From positions 102,546,434-102,610,433 of the forward strand of contig NC_088795.1 of assembly GCF_011386835.1 (NCBI RefSeq): a DNA stretch of 64,000 nucleotides. The letters run 5' to 3'. Within the stretch, counting starts at the first letter, position 1; the number at the start of each line of letters is the position of its first letter. This DNA comes from Chrysemys picta bellii. Taxonomy: Eukaryota; Chordata; Testudines; Emydidae. The notes under the pieces were generated by a model, which made no database searches, had not been told where the DNA came from, and saw only the letters and a program-made list of their open reading frames with translations. A program made the position numbers and the translations under genes. Below are positions 48,226 through 60,292 of this stretch, piece by piece.

Positions 48226-50334
48226 TGGGGAGGAGGTGACCAGACCTCTATGGAGAAAGAAGTGGTTCAGGACTATTTAGAAAAGCTGGATGAGCACAAG
48301 TCCATGGGACTGGATGTGCGGCATCTGAGCATGCTAAAGGAGTTGGCAGATGTGATTGCAGAGCCATTGACTATTATCTTTGAAAACTCATGGTGATCTG
48401 GGGAAGTCCTGGATGACTGGAAAGAGGCTAATGTAGTGCCCATCTTTAAAAATGGGAAGAAGGAGGATCTGGGGAACGACAGGCCAGTCAGCCTCACCTC
48501 AGTCCCTGGAAAAATCATGGAGCAGGTCCTCAAGGAATCAATTCTGAAGCACTTAGAGGAGAGGAAAGTGATCAGGAACAGTCCGCATGGATTCACCAAG
48601 GGCAAGTCATGCCTGACTAACCTAATTGCCTTCTATGAGGAGATAACTGGCTCTGTGGATGAGGGGAAAGCAGTGGGTGTGTTATTCCTTGACTTTAGCA
48701 AAGCTTTTGATAGCTGTATTCTTGCCGGCAAGTTTGCAGATGACACTAAACTGGGAGGAGTGGTAGATACGCTGGAGGGTAGGGATAGGATACAAAGGGA
48801 CCTAGAACAGTGGTTCCCAAACTGGGGTTCATGAAATGTTACAGGGGGTTCTCAGGAAAAAAAATCTCTAATGGTGGACAGAACTGTCCCTAGGGATCTT
48901 GGGCAGTACAGGGCCAGCAGCCCCTGGACTTCCAAGAGCTAAGCAAATCAAAGCAAGCGTATCCATCACACTGAGGAGATTTAAAGTTCAAGACTCCTTA
49001 TAAGAAATGGAAAGGGAGGTGGATATTTTTTGCTGTTTTTAAAATTAAATAGGCATCTAGTGTTGTTTTTAAAATTATTATGAAGAACAAGTTTAAGCTT
49101 TGTTGTAATGTGCATTGTTTGCCTGGACTGCTCAAGACCTGAATGTTTGTGTAGGAGGAACTCTGAGTTGGCTTCTTAAACACCTTCATGCTGTTTCACA
49201 TCTGGTACTCCTTGATGAAACATAGGAGCCTTGTCTTATAACAGGCTTATTCAAACTGATACAAGCTACGAAACTGAGATCTTGGAAAAGTGTTGCCGTT
49301 TACATAACGTAATAAAAATACTGTAATGGTAAATAATAATGAATAGTGTGTAATAAACAGTCTCATAAAAACAAATTTTATATTCAAGATCACTGCTTTT
49401 ATAATTTATACTCAGGTAAAGGAGAATATGGAAATATTCATTTTTTAGGAGGGGGTTCATGAGACTTGACATATTAATGAAAGGGGTTCACAGGTTCTTA
49501 AAGTTTGGGAACCACTGACCAAGACAAATTAGAGGATTTGGCCAAAAGAAATCTGATGAGGTTCAACAAGGACAAGTGCAGAGTCCTGCACTTAGGACGG
49601 AAGAATCCCATGCACTACTACAGACTAGGGACCAAATGGCTAGGCAGTAGTTCTGCAGAAAAGGACCTAGGGGTTACAGTGGATGAGAAGCTGGATATGA
49701 GTCAACAGTGTGCACTTGCTGCCAAGAAGGCTAACGACATTTTGGGCTGTATAAGTAGGGGCATTGCCAGCAGATCGAGGGACGTGATCATTCCCCTCTA
49801 TTTGGCATTGGTGAGGCCTCATCTGGAGTACGGTGTCCAGTTTTGGGCCCCACAGTACAAGGATGTGGAAAAATTGGAAAGAATCCAGCAGAGGGCAACA
49901 AAAATGATTAGGGGGCTGGAGCACATGACTTATGAGGAGAGGCTGAGGGAACTGGGATTATATAGTCTGCAGAAGAGAAGAATGAGGGGGGATTTGATAG
50001 CTGCTTTCAACTAGCTGAAAGGGGGTTCCAAAGAGGATTGATCTAGACTATTCTCAGTGGTACCATATGACAGAACAAGGAGTAATGGTCTCAAGTTGCA
50101 GTGGGGGAGGTTTAGGTTGGATATTAGGAAAAACTTTTTCACTAGGAGGGTGGTGAAGCACTGGAATGGGTTACCTATGGAGGTGGTGGAATCTCCTTCC
50201 TTAGAGGTTTTTAAGGTCAGGCTTGACAAAGCCCTGTCTGGGATGATTTAGTTGGGGATTGGTCCTGCTTTGAGCATTGGGTTGGACTAGGGTTAGACCT
50301 CCTGAGGTCCCTTCCAACCCTGATATTCTATGAT
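48226..50334 (+). mobile_element. CR1 LINE, 5'-truncated, split by a hAT element
   Basis: Coding remnants run from the RT N-terminal side (VVPIFK-like, DRPVSLTSVPGKIMEQVL, HGFTKGKSCLTNL) to FLDFSKAFD, then jump directly to KFADDTKLGGVVD, so about 80 residues including the GVPQGS region are deleted although FADD survives. After the hAT insertion (48808-49517) the C-terminal domain continues ([44 protein letters not shown]) to a stop near 50251 and a 3' UTR ending 'ccctgatattctatgata', the classic CR1 terminus. In-frame stops are few in the C-terminal half, so this is a relatively young copy. Confidence 0.93.
48808..49517. mobile_element. hAT-type non-autonomous element inserted in CR1
   Basis: The 710-bp element starts cagtggttcccaaact and ends agtttgggaaccactg, near-perfect inverted ends. 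Flanking octamers ACCTAGAA (48800-48807) and ACCAAGAC (49518-49525) each differ by one base from ACCTAGAC, the sequence expected at this point of CR1. Removing the element restores the CR1 reading frame at QRDL. No transposase is encoded. Confidence 0.9.
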
Positions 50335-50336
50335 AA

Positions 50337-50606
50337 CTCATGGACTGCCTTTCAAGTACCTGTCAGGCATTTTCTCTCATCATTAGCATCAAGAAAATGG
50401 TTGTATTAGGACAGGAGGTTCCACAAGATCCTTCAATTACCTTAAATGCAAACCAGCTAGAAGTAGTCCAAAAGTTCAGCTATTTAGATTCTACAGTGAC
50501 CACCAACCTCTCACTGGATGAAGAACTAAATATTCACATTGGAAAGGCTGCCGCCACGTTTAGCAGACTAACTAAAAGAGCATGGAACAACACAGTTTCG
50601 TACTGA
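50337..50606 (+). mobile_element. Non-LTR retrotransposon, inverted 5' segment
   Basis: The plus-strand frame reads CQAFSLIISIKKMVVLGQEV, then KFSYLDSTVTTNLSLDEELN and IGKAAATFSRLTKRAWNN. This matches the region immediately upstream of the segment at 47330-48222 in the same protein family (SIKKT-V-GQ, FxYLGSTIS, RLTKRVW). It ends where the other piece begins, but lies in opposite orientation. Confidence 0.65.
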
Positions 50607-51765
50607 TTAAGGGGAAAAGTGGTGTTATCTTGTGAAAACTTCCCTCTTTTGGCATTGAAATAAGATGTCACTCACAGTAAATTGTGTAGATTTGTGATCC
50701 AGTTTACATGAGGAATGAAATAATTAACAATGTTGACAATTTAAATTGTCATCACTGGGAAATCTGAAATAACAGCTCCCTGAGATGAATGGGCAGTTCA
50801 CAGAGCTTAAAACAATAGTTTGAAGAAGTGTGAAGACTTATTGGTTACATCCCGTTTCCATTTTTGAGGTTTTCTTCACAACCATAACAGCTAGCGATTT
50901 ACTTTATAAATAACACACACGCTGAATTTCCAAAATAAGAGACAGTAACTTCAGAGAGGTGTCATACTGTATGGACATGTACCAGTTGTTTCAGTATCCT
51001 GGCCTACTTACAAATTATACATATAGGGCCAGATGCTCAGTTGGCATAAGTGGCTCAGCTCCAATGACTTCAGTAAAATTATTCATAATTATACCAGATG
51101 AAGATGTAGCTTTGATCCCTGTTTTTCAAGATAGGAGCTTGTAACCTAATGTAGCCTAATTCTGTAAGTGTCTGAACATGTTTCTCTATTTGTCTTTGGA
51201 GATATTAGGCACTTTAGCAATGTAATCACGCACTCACAAAATAGATAAGAAGAAAAACAATAATCAGCAGTTTTAGAGGTCAGTTACTAAATTCTGTATA
51301 AATGCCCCAATTATTTACAGATAATAGTCCAAAAAGAATGTAAAAATGTGCAGAGTATGATGCAACTTATCTAGTTGTTAATATTCATTTAAAAGATAAA
51401 AAGCTATTTATATATTTATAAAAATTATATCCTTTACATTATACATTATAGAAATCCACACTGTGATCCAGCAGAATGTGTTGTTAACACTCCTTTGCAA
51501 TGAAGGCTTCACAGAATAGGCAAATTAAACATTGCCAACACTATTTGACACAAAATACAGTTTGATCTTAACCTGTTGTTGTATGGGAACTAGAGTTTGA
51601 CTGTATCCTTGTCATTTTTGCCATCTCACTTTTGATGGTCACTGCTGGATCTTTATATAGTCTGTCTAATCAGATTCCTTCAAAAACAAACAAACTAGAA
51701 TGCTGTGTGATATTTTTATATTAGAATACATATGCTGTTTACAGGAGAGGAACTGGTCCTCTCTC
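50607..51765. other. AT-rich sequence without recognisable genes
   Basis: A short relic 'gggccagatgctcagttggc...' lies at 51026-51115, related to those at 46.9 and 61.0 kb. Nothing else is supported. Confidence 0.45.
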
Positions 51766-52050
51766 AGGGCATGTCTACACTACAATTGAAAGTGTGATTA
51801 TCCATTGCTAGGCATATCTGCGCTAGCTTTAACTGTGCTAGCATGCATAACAGTAGAAACAGATGTGGTGGCATAGGCTAGCAACTAGACTAGACTGCTC
51901 CCTGGTTGTTAGTGCACTTGTACTCTGGTTGCTAGCCTGTGCAGCCACATCAACATTACTATTGTTATCCATGCTAGCTTGATTAAATCTGGCATAGCTA
52001 TGCCTACCCATGCTATAATCACACCTTGATCTTTAGTATAGACATACTCT
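51766..52050. mobile_element. Harbinger-like MITE
   Basis: The left end agggcatgtctacactaca and the reverse complement of the right end, agagtatgtctatactaaa, are imperfect inverted repeats and share 'atgtctacactac' with the ends of the autonomous Harbinger at 41.8 kb. Its 285-bp interior is itself roughly palindromic around 'gttgctagcctgtg'/'ggctagcaac' words. The target duplication is not clear. It was probably mobilised by a Harbinger transposase. Confidence 0.6.
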
Positions 52051-52094
52051 AAATCGCACTTGTGCCATTCCAAGGTGCAAGGGAAAATTAAAAC

Positions 52095-53104
52095 TACCTT
52101 AAGGAAGTAGATGAAAACTCAACTAATTTAGAGGAAACCCTCGGGGTCCTGGTAGACCGCAGGATGACTATGAGTCAACAATGTGACGTGGCAGTGAAAA
52201 AAGCCAATGCGGTCTTGGGATGCATTAGGCGAGATATATCTAGTAGGGATAAGGAGGTGCTGCTTCCGTTGTACAAGGCACTGGTGAGACCTCATTTGGA
52301 GTACTGTGTGCAGTTCTGGTCTCCCATGTTTAAAAAAGATTAACTCAAACTGGAACAGGTACAGAGAAGGGCCACTAGAATGATCAGAGGAATGGAAAAC
52401 CTGTCGTATGAAAGGAGACTAGAGGAGCTCCGGTTGTTTAGCCTGACCAAACGAAGGCTGAGGGGGGATATGATTGCTCTCTTTAAATATATCAGAGGGA
52501 TAAATACCAGGGAGGGAGAGGAATTATTCCAGCTCAGTACTAATGTGGACACGAGAACAAATGGATATAAACTGGCCGTGGGGAAGTTTAGGCTTGAAAT
52601 TAGACGAAGGTTTCTGACCGTCAGAGGGGTGAAATATTGGAACAGCCTTCCGAGGGAAACGGTGGGGGTGAAGGACCTGTCTGGTTTTAAGATTAAGCTA
52701 GATAAGTTTATGGAGGGAATGGTTTAATGGGATAACATGATTTTAGTCAAAGGAACAGCGTGCCATGGCAGGTAAATAGTATAATGGCTAATGAGGGTCA
52801 GGCTGGAGAATCTTGCCTACGTGCTCGGGGTTTTACTGATCGCCATATTTGGGGTCGGGAAGGAATTTTCCTCCAGGGTAGATTGGCAGAGGCCCCGGAG
52901 ATTTTTCGCCTTCCTCCACAGCATGGGGCAGGGATCGCTAGCTGGAGGATTCTCTGCTAATTGAAGTCTCTAAATCACGGGATTTGGGGACTTCAACAGC
53001 AGAGTCAAGGGAAAGGGTAGGGACGGCTTTGTGGCCTGCATCATGCGGGAGGTCAGACCAGATGATCATAATGGTCCCTTCTGACCTTAAAGTCTATGAG
53101 TCTT
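52095..53104 (+). mobile_element. CR1-type LINE 3' end, different subfamily
   Basis: The fragment starts in the C-terminal domain ([42 protein letters not shown]) and continues through MIRGMENLSYERRLEEL to SGFKIKLDKFMEGMV and a stop at 52727. One in-frame TAA interrupts it after MFKKD near 52342. The roughly 375-bp 3' UTR ('gatgatcataatggtccctt', 'gaccttaaagtctatga') differs completely from those at 50.3 and 60.3 kb, marking a separate CR1 lineage. RT itself is absent because of 5' truncation. Confidence 0.9.
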
Positions 53105-53212
53105 ATCCAGAATAGGCTGATAAGTCCTTTGCTGCTTGCTCATGACCTTCTGGGATAGGAGACATTTGTGGGTGGAATGGGAGAGTCTCCGGGGATGTTA
53201 GAGAGGAAAGAT

Positions 53213-53410
53213 GGATGGTCCAGTGGTAGGGCATTAGCCTAGAAATTTGGAGACAAGCTTCTATTCCCTGTTCTGCTACAGGTTTCCTGTGTGACATTGA
53301 ACAAGTAACAACTTCCTGTAAGTTGGGGATAACAATATTTCCATGCCTCACAAGGCAGATTAAAATATTATTATTATGATCATTAAAATATTATGAGGTG
53401 CTGGGATGCA
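53213..53410 (+). repeat. MIR-type SINE
   Basis: The order 'gtggtagggcattagcct', 'ttctattccctgttctgct', 'cctgtgtgac..tgaacaagtaac' and 'agttggggataacaatattt' follows the tRNA-like head, core and L2-like tail of MIR. It is old and diverged. The minus-strand ORF over it is chance. Confidence 0.7.
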
Positions 53411-55092
53411 CAGTTATAGGAGCCATATGAGTACTTAGGACAGATGGGCCAAACTACCATGTGTTCCTGCACTCCTAAGACTGATTTAAATTAAAATTGG
53501 GGCCTAAGTATTCCCAGAATTGTGGGAAAGGACAGAAAGATAGTGGAAAGCCACCTCTAGAGAACCTGGGCTGAAATCCTCCTCCCCACTCCCATCATTT
53601 TGAGTCCTATTTAAATTTGTGCCCTTGGGTTTTTTTTAAAACAGTACAAAGGCTAATACAAGAGTGCATGATTTAGTAATAAAGACTTATATATATGCCC
53701 ATAATACAAAATGTGTTCTGTCTGAAAGTACAATGTTTTTCTGACAAGATCCTGGGCTCTGGATAATTCCACTTGGACGGTAATAATAATATCAAATTTA
53801 TTCTAATTTCACTGGTTTACACAGTGACTGCTATTTTACATGGCAATTATATTATATTGTCTCATAATGGAAATCAGTTATGCAATTGTGTGGTCAAAGA
53901 TAAACTAGTTATTCCAATATACACATGGGTAAACAAGTTTATACTGCCAGGATGCAAACTAGAATGAACAATAGATTATCATAGAAATAACTATTGTTCT
54001 ATCTACAGCTGTCAGCTTTATGTTATTACATCAGCATTTCCCATGCCCTGGCCTCTTACAGGCTCCTATAGCTTTTAGATCTGGAAAGAAGGCCAACCAT
54101 TTCCAATTCATGATATATAAACGGCTAATGCGTACTTTGACTGCCAAATTACTTCAATGAGTAGCTTTGTAAAAACTTTCAGATTTTCTCAATAAGCCTT
54201 GCAGGTCCTAATATTCTGGGGTCTGTAAAGAAACTTTAATGGGAATTACTTTTAAAGTTATATATATAATATTTAACAGTTAGGAAGATCAATGGTGAAG
54301 GTCAACAAAGAATAAAGATCTCGTCTTGAGTTCTTATTAGTGTTATTTGCCTCAGTCTATTCAACTGCACATTGTTGAATAAGTGGCCATTTTGAGTCAA
54401 ATTACCTATCTAAATGAGATATACAAAAGCTGGCTCAATTTAGTTGCATACTTTGAAATTTGTACTTTGAATTATTCATTTTAGTGAATAGTTTGCTGAA
54501 GACTAGCATTCAAACAGCATTTGCCATTATCTTGTGAATAGCCCTACTACTTTAAATCTACTAGGAATGCAAATAACTGATAATTCTGAACTCATTAAGG
54601 AAATCTCCAGTGACTTACTTTGGTTAAATGTTCCAACAGGCATGTTTAGCACTTCTATTGGGATTGGTAAAGTTCCAAAAAATCTGTAAATTAAAGTTCT
54701 GCAGAGTGCTATAAAATATGCATAATGAAGCCCTGGATGTAAATTAAGAAGATTTATATTGCTGCATTCTGCTTACGTTATTCAATCTGAATGCTTCACA
54801 GGTTTTTATGAAGCAAATAAACTGTTCTTTTTCTTGAATTTCATTTTAAATGGTCACCACAGATTCATTTTTACTTTACTTGGTTCACACATTAAAGACT
54901 GAATTGTTCTTTTTAATCTATATAGCACACTAACTTTTATAGCACCACACATTCAAAGGCTACTAGGTACTCCATGTAGTAGTAGTAGTAGTACACTGAA
55001 TTTGGCTATGAGTAGTTCAAAAGAAAGCTGAAAAATAAAGTGGAATATTCTTGTGCATAAAATCCATGGATTCACTTGAAAAGTGTTTGTAA
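53411..55092. other. AT-rich sequence without recognisable genes
   Basis: A (tag)n microsatellite lies at 54976-54992. No other feature is supported. Confidence 0.5.
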
Positions 55093-55096
55093 CCTC

Positions 55097-55542
55097 TGTG
55101 GCAAAGTACCTTCTTTTCCTCAGCAGGCTCAGTCCTTTTTAGCCTTGGAGACACAGGCTTGGGCAAAGCAAATCCTCGTAGGTAGCACCGGGTCTGGCTA
55201 TTCCTTCCCTCAGTCAGCCCCTTGTGCTTGTTTTTCTTCCCTCCTGGGGACAGAGTGCAGCCTTCCTTGCTGGAAGGGGTCAGAGCCTTGCTGCACCTAG
55301 CTTACTGGCAGCTTCCCAGCTTCTCTCACTCTCTCCCCCACCTTCCACACCAGGGAGGGTTTAAAAAGGTCTCAAGCAGTTGGAGCCAGCTGAACCTAAT
55401 TAATTCCCTGGTAACTCCTTTACCAGCTGAACCTTATTTCCCCATGGTTCTCTCTCCTTAGTGGGTAAGGAGAGGCCTTTTAACCCCCTGAGACTAATTA
55501 CTACCCCCACCTTTTGTAGCCATTTGTCCTGGGTTTGCCACA
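55097..55542 (-). repeat. Solo LTR with 4-bp target duplication
   Basis: The 446-bp block has exact 9-bp inverted ends on the plus strand, TGTGGCAAA and TTTGCCACA. It is flanked by CCTC at 55093-55096 and 55543-55546. A TTTTTAAACC box on the minus strand near 55360 suggests minus orientation. Short duplication and size fit a Ty3/gypsy or ERV LTR; no internal region remains. ORFs within are chance. Confidence 0.8.
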
Positions 55543-55546
55543 CCTC

Positions 55547-55794
55547 TTTTATTCATTATCAATAAACATTAGCTGACCTACATTTTGTTCTCATGGACGT
55601 TTATGGAGAGCACATGTGTTGTGAATAGAGTAGTTTGAATAACTGATTTTACAGCTTGCTGTCTCTTCCAAAATCAGGAGAAAATAGTTTGGGCTCACCC
55701 AAAACATTTTTTTTTAAATCTACAGCAAACTGAAAAGTAGGAAAAAAGATTTTTTTTTGTGTCAAATGAAACATAATGTTCATGTGGTGGGGAA
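55547..55794. other. AT-rich flank of the CR1-type insertion
   Basis: Words such as 'tcaaatgaaacataatgtt' here and 'ctgaaacaaaagtttcatttt' at 57860-57890 suggest one degraded AT-rich repeat split by the LINE between them. Confidence 0.35.
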
Positions 55795-57857
55795 AACTCC
55801 ACAGCAGCCCAACACTGCAGCATTTAATTTCAGAAAGGGGAACTACACAAAAATGAGGAGGTTAGTTAAACAGAAATTAAAAGGTACAGCACAAAAAGTA
55901 AAATCCCTGCAAGGTGCATGGAAACTTTTTAAAGACACCATAATAGAGGCTCAACTTAAATGTATACCCAGTTTAAAAAAACATAACAAGAGAACCAAAA
56001 AAGAGCCACTGTGGTTAAACAACAAAGTAAAAGAAGTAGTGAGAGGCAAAAAGGCATCCTTTAAAAAGTGGAAGATAAATCCTAATGAGGAAAATAGAAA
56101 AGAGCATAAACTCTGGCAAGTATAAAAGAAGTATAAAAATATAATTAGAAAAAACAAAAAAGAATTTGAAGAACAGCTAGCCAAAGACTCCAAATGTAAT
56201 AGCAAAAATTTCTTTAAATACACCAGAAACAGAAAGCCTGCTAAAAAACCAGTGGGGCCATTGGACGATCGAGATGCTAAAGGTGCACTCAAAGATGATA
56301 AGGCCATTGCAGAGAAACTAAATGAATTCTTTGCATCGGTCTTCACTGTTGAGTATGTGAGGGAGATTCACAAATCTGAGCCATTCTTTTTGGGTGACAG
56401 CTCTGAGGAACTGACACCTCAGTTTGGGACAGAGGAGGTTTTGATACAAATTGATAAACTAAACAGTAATAAGTCTCCAGGACCTGATGGTATTCACCCA
56501 AGAGTTCTGAAGGAACTCAAATGTGAAATTGCAGGACTACTAACTCTCATCTATAACCTATCATTTAAATCAGCTTATGTACCCAATGACTGGAGGATAG
56601 CTATTTTTAAAAAGGGCTCCAGAGGTGACCCTGGCAACTACAGGCCAGTAAGCCTCACTTCAGTACTTGGCAAATTGGTTGAAACTATCGTAAAGAACAA
56701 AATTGTCAGACACATAGATGAACATAATTTGGTGGGTAATAGTCAACATGGTTTTTGTAAAGAGAAATCATGTCTCACCAATCTACTAGAATTCTTTGAG
56801 GGAGTCAACAAGCATGCAGACAAAGGAGATTGAGTGGATATAGTGTATTTAGATTTTCAGAAAGCCTTTGACAAGGTCCCTCACTAAAGGCTCTTAAGCA
56901 AAATAGGCAGTCATGGGATAAGAGGGAAGGTTCTCTCATGGATTGGTAACTGGTTAAATGATAGGAAACAAAGGGTAGGAATAAATGGTCAGTTTTCAAA
57001 AAATGGAGAGAGGTAAATAGTGGTGTCCCCCAGGGATCTGTACTGGGCCCAGTCCTATTTAACTACTCAAGAAAGAGATCTTGGAGTCATTGTGGATAGT
57101 TTTCTGAAATCATCCACTCAATGTGAAGTGGCAGTCAAAAAAGTGAACAGAATGTTGGGAATCATCAAGAAAGGGATAGATAATAAGACAGAACATATTG
57201 CCTCTATATATGCCCACACCTTGATTACTGCGTGCAGATATGGTCGCCCCATCTCAAAAAAGATATATTGGAATTGGAAAAGGTTCAGAAAAGGGCAATA
57301 AAAATGATTAGGGGTATAGAATGGCTTCCGTATGAGGAGAGATTAATAAAACTGGGACTTTTCAGCTTGGAAAAGAGGCAACTAAAGGGGGATATGATAG
57401 AGGTCTATAAAATCATGAGTGGCACTGAGAAAGTAAATAAGGAAGTGTTATTTACTCCTTCTCCTAAAACAAGAACAAGGGACCACCAAATGAAATTAAT
57501 AGGTAGCAGGTTTAAAACAAACACAAGAAAGTATTTTTTCACGCAACACACTGTCAACCTCTGGAACTCCTTGCAAGAGGGTGTTGTGAAGGCCAATACT
57601 ATGACCGGGTTCAAAAGGGAGCTAGATAGATTCATGGAAGCTAGATCCATCAATGGCTATTAGCCAGGATGGGCAAGAATAGTGTCCCTAGCCTCTGTTT
57701 GCCAGAAGTTGGGATTGGGTGACAGGGCATGGATCACTTGATGATAACCTGTCTGTTCATTCCCTTTGGGGCACCTGCCATTGGCCACTGTCAGAGGACA
57801 GGATACTGGGCTTGATGTACCTTTGGTCTGACCCAGTATGGCTGTTCTTATGTAACC
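55795..57857 (+). mobile_element. CR1-superfamily (L3-like) LINE, 5'-truncated
   Basis: Coding remnants begin with a linker (WKLFKDTIIEAQ, KKEPLWLNNKVKEVVRGK), then RT: LNEFFASVFT, NKSPGPDGIHPRVLKEL, DWRIAIFKKGSRGDPGNYRP, SLTSVLGKLVETI, QHGFCKEKSCLTNLLEFF and YLDFQKAFDKVPH. Stops occur at TGA 56832 and after KVPH. The SGVPQGS region is frameshifted and the sequence then jumps to ERDLGVIVD, so the FADD catalytic motif is deleted. The C-terminal domain follows ([17 protein letters not shown]) to a stop at about 57661. The 3' UTR ends with 'ggtctgacccagtatggctg'. It is the longest RT remnant here. Confidence 0.9.
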
Positions 57858-59714
57858 TGAAACAAAAGTTTCATTTTGATTTTGAGCTTTAAAGTTTTAA
57901 TTCAAAAAAATAAATAAAATTGAAGGAAATTTTAAGATATGACATATGTAAAGAGGCAGAAAAGTAATTTTGAATAAAAAAATCAATGTTTAGACGTGAA
58001 AATGTCAAAATGCAATCATTTGGGTTTTGGAGGGTTTTTTTGTTTGTTTCTTTTTTAGCTGAAAGAATTTGGCAAATTCACCATAAATTCACTAAACATT
58101 TTGGTGCAGCTGAATCCATATTTTTCACTGGAAAAAAAAAAGTTTGTCAAGAAATTTCCCCCAGCTTCAGTTCTGAATACTCACATAAAGGTATATTCAC
58201 GTGAGTATTCAAACCGAGCCTACACATATAGTTACCCTAAGAGCTTTTTGTGGGCTGGAAGTGGGAAGAGGATGGTAGTGAGAGATTATGTGCAGTTACC
58301 ACCAGCAGCTTCTGCAACTGCAGGTTAGCAGCTTTTCAAGGCAAGGAATACTCTTAGTCACTTTGGCACTATTCCTGGTCAGATAAGGAGAAAAGGGAAG
58401 GATCAACTCTCAACAGATGCACTCTGGTATAAACCAGGAATGTCTGTATATTGCATTGCCTCTTGGTAGGCCACTGCATAGCCCATAGAGGGCTGGTTGT
58501 GCTGTCAGGTGGATGGAGGAGAGGTTGAGAGAAACAGCAATAGAGAAGAGGAAAATAAACTACAGAAGCAAGCAAGTGTGGTAGAGAAGTATCTGCATGC
58601 TGCCTTTGATGTTAGCATCCTCAGGATGATGGCACTTGTTTGGACCTGGTCAGTTGCTGACAGCAAGGGCGAGGACCTTTGGCACAGAGTAAACTCAAGG
58701 AAGTCATGTAGCTGCTGGTAATGTAGGAGAACCATGGCTGAGGAGTGAATATCTGTTGCAGCATCATGCTGCCATGTAGGAGGAGGCTGCAGTGGGCTTT
58801 GGTGAGGAGATGTTAGTCTTCAGCCTCTCTGTGTACTTGGTATTTTACTGGATACCACTCTTGATGGTGCTGTTGCACCACTGAACCACATAGGACCTTT
58901 CAGACTCGCGCTGAACTGAAATATTTTTGTTTAGCACTGTTAACTTTCTCGTTTTGTTCAATTAAAAAAATGCCTAAACAGCCTCCTCCTATATGGGATC
59001 CTGTTGGTGCTTCAAGAGCCTGATCCATATCATCCAAAATTCATGCCTCCTCAAGTGATCTCTCTGTGCTCAAGTTTCTTCTCTGTTGCTGCTCGCTCTC
59101 AGAGCAGTAGGGCTCTAAGTGAAGTAGAAATTCCTCCTATTCATCCCTTTGGTTTCCACTCTACAGGACCCCACAAGAAAAAGAGTGCGAAGTCTGGCAG
59201 CAAATGTAGTGGAGAAATATAATAATATAATGAGATGTGATTATTTCTTAACCAAAGAGTTATCTAGTTCCAGGTTCACTTGCTAGAATCATTCCAGTTC
59301 ATCCAGCAACAATTTGTATACTTGATTTCCTGGAGGGAGGGAGTCTTTGATAAGTTCATTAAAGGCATCCAGATTACTAGCTCTTTGGAGAAAGGACATG
59401 CCACTCATGTTTTCTGTGAAGCACTTAGCATTCATGGGTATGGTAAAAAACAACTACTAAAAATCAATGCAACTCTTTCTTATTATATTTCTCAACTTCA
59501 TTTGCCAGTAGAGCTTGTAGTCTGTTTTTTGCATGTGTTTTCAGGGTGGCACCTCTAAAAATTGGTGGAAGCTCTACTCCACAGAAGGTCTTGTCAATTT
59601 TCCATCTGTAAGTTGTGAAGACTGGTTCTGCCATAATAGCCTGCTTCTGTGCATGCAAGCACCAGCATACACACTCACCATGAATATACCAGGTAATAAG
59701 ACCTTTGGGATGTA
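57858..59714. other. No recognisable gene
   Basis: 57860-58140 is AT-rich low-complexity DNA. 58230-58800 and 58980-59220 contain ordinary-composition sequence with domain-free ORFs. Confidence 0.5.
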
Positions 59715-60292
59715 CTAGGAGTGTTGTAAGTAAGACACAAGAAGTAATTCTTCCACTCTACTCTGCACTGATTAGGCCTCAACTGAAGTATTGTGTCCAG
59801 TTCTGGGTGCCACATTTCAGGAAGGATGTGGACAAAGTGGAGAGAATCCAGAGAAGAGCAACAAAAATGATTAAAGGTCTAGAAAACATGACCTATGAGG
59901 GAAGATTGAAAAAAAATGGGTTTGTTTAGCCCAGAGAAGAGAAGACTGAAAGGGAACATGAAAACAGTTTTATAGTTCATAAAAGGTTGTCACAAGGAGG
60001 ATGGAGAAAAAATGTTCTTCTTAACCTCTGAGGATAGAACAAGAAGCAATGGACTTAAATTGCAGCAAGAGAGGTTTAAGTTGGACATTAGGAAAAACTT
60101 CCTACCAGTCAGGGTGGTTAGTTACTGGAATAAATTGCCTAGGGAGGTTGTGGAATCTCCATCACTGGAGATTTTTAAGAGCAGGTTAGACAAACACCTG
60201 TCAAGGATGGTCTCTACTTAGTCCTGCCATGAGTGCAGGGAACTGCACTAGATGACTTCTCGAGGTTCCTTCCAGTCCTATGATTCTATAAT
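59715..60292 (+). mobile_element. CR1 LINE 3' end
   Basis: The short fragment holds only the end of the C-terminal domain: VILPLYSALIRPQLKYCVQFW, RATKMIKGLENMTYEGRL, a frameshift, then [20 protein letters not shown] and [19 protein letters not shown], stopping at 60219-60221. The 3' UTR ends 'ccagtcctatgattctata', the usual CR1 terminus with its ATTCTATG-type tail. It is the same broad group as the copy at 50.3 kb. Confidence 0.9.
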
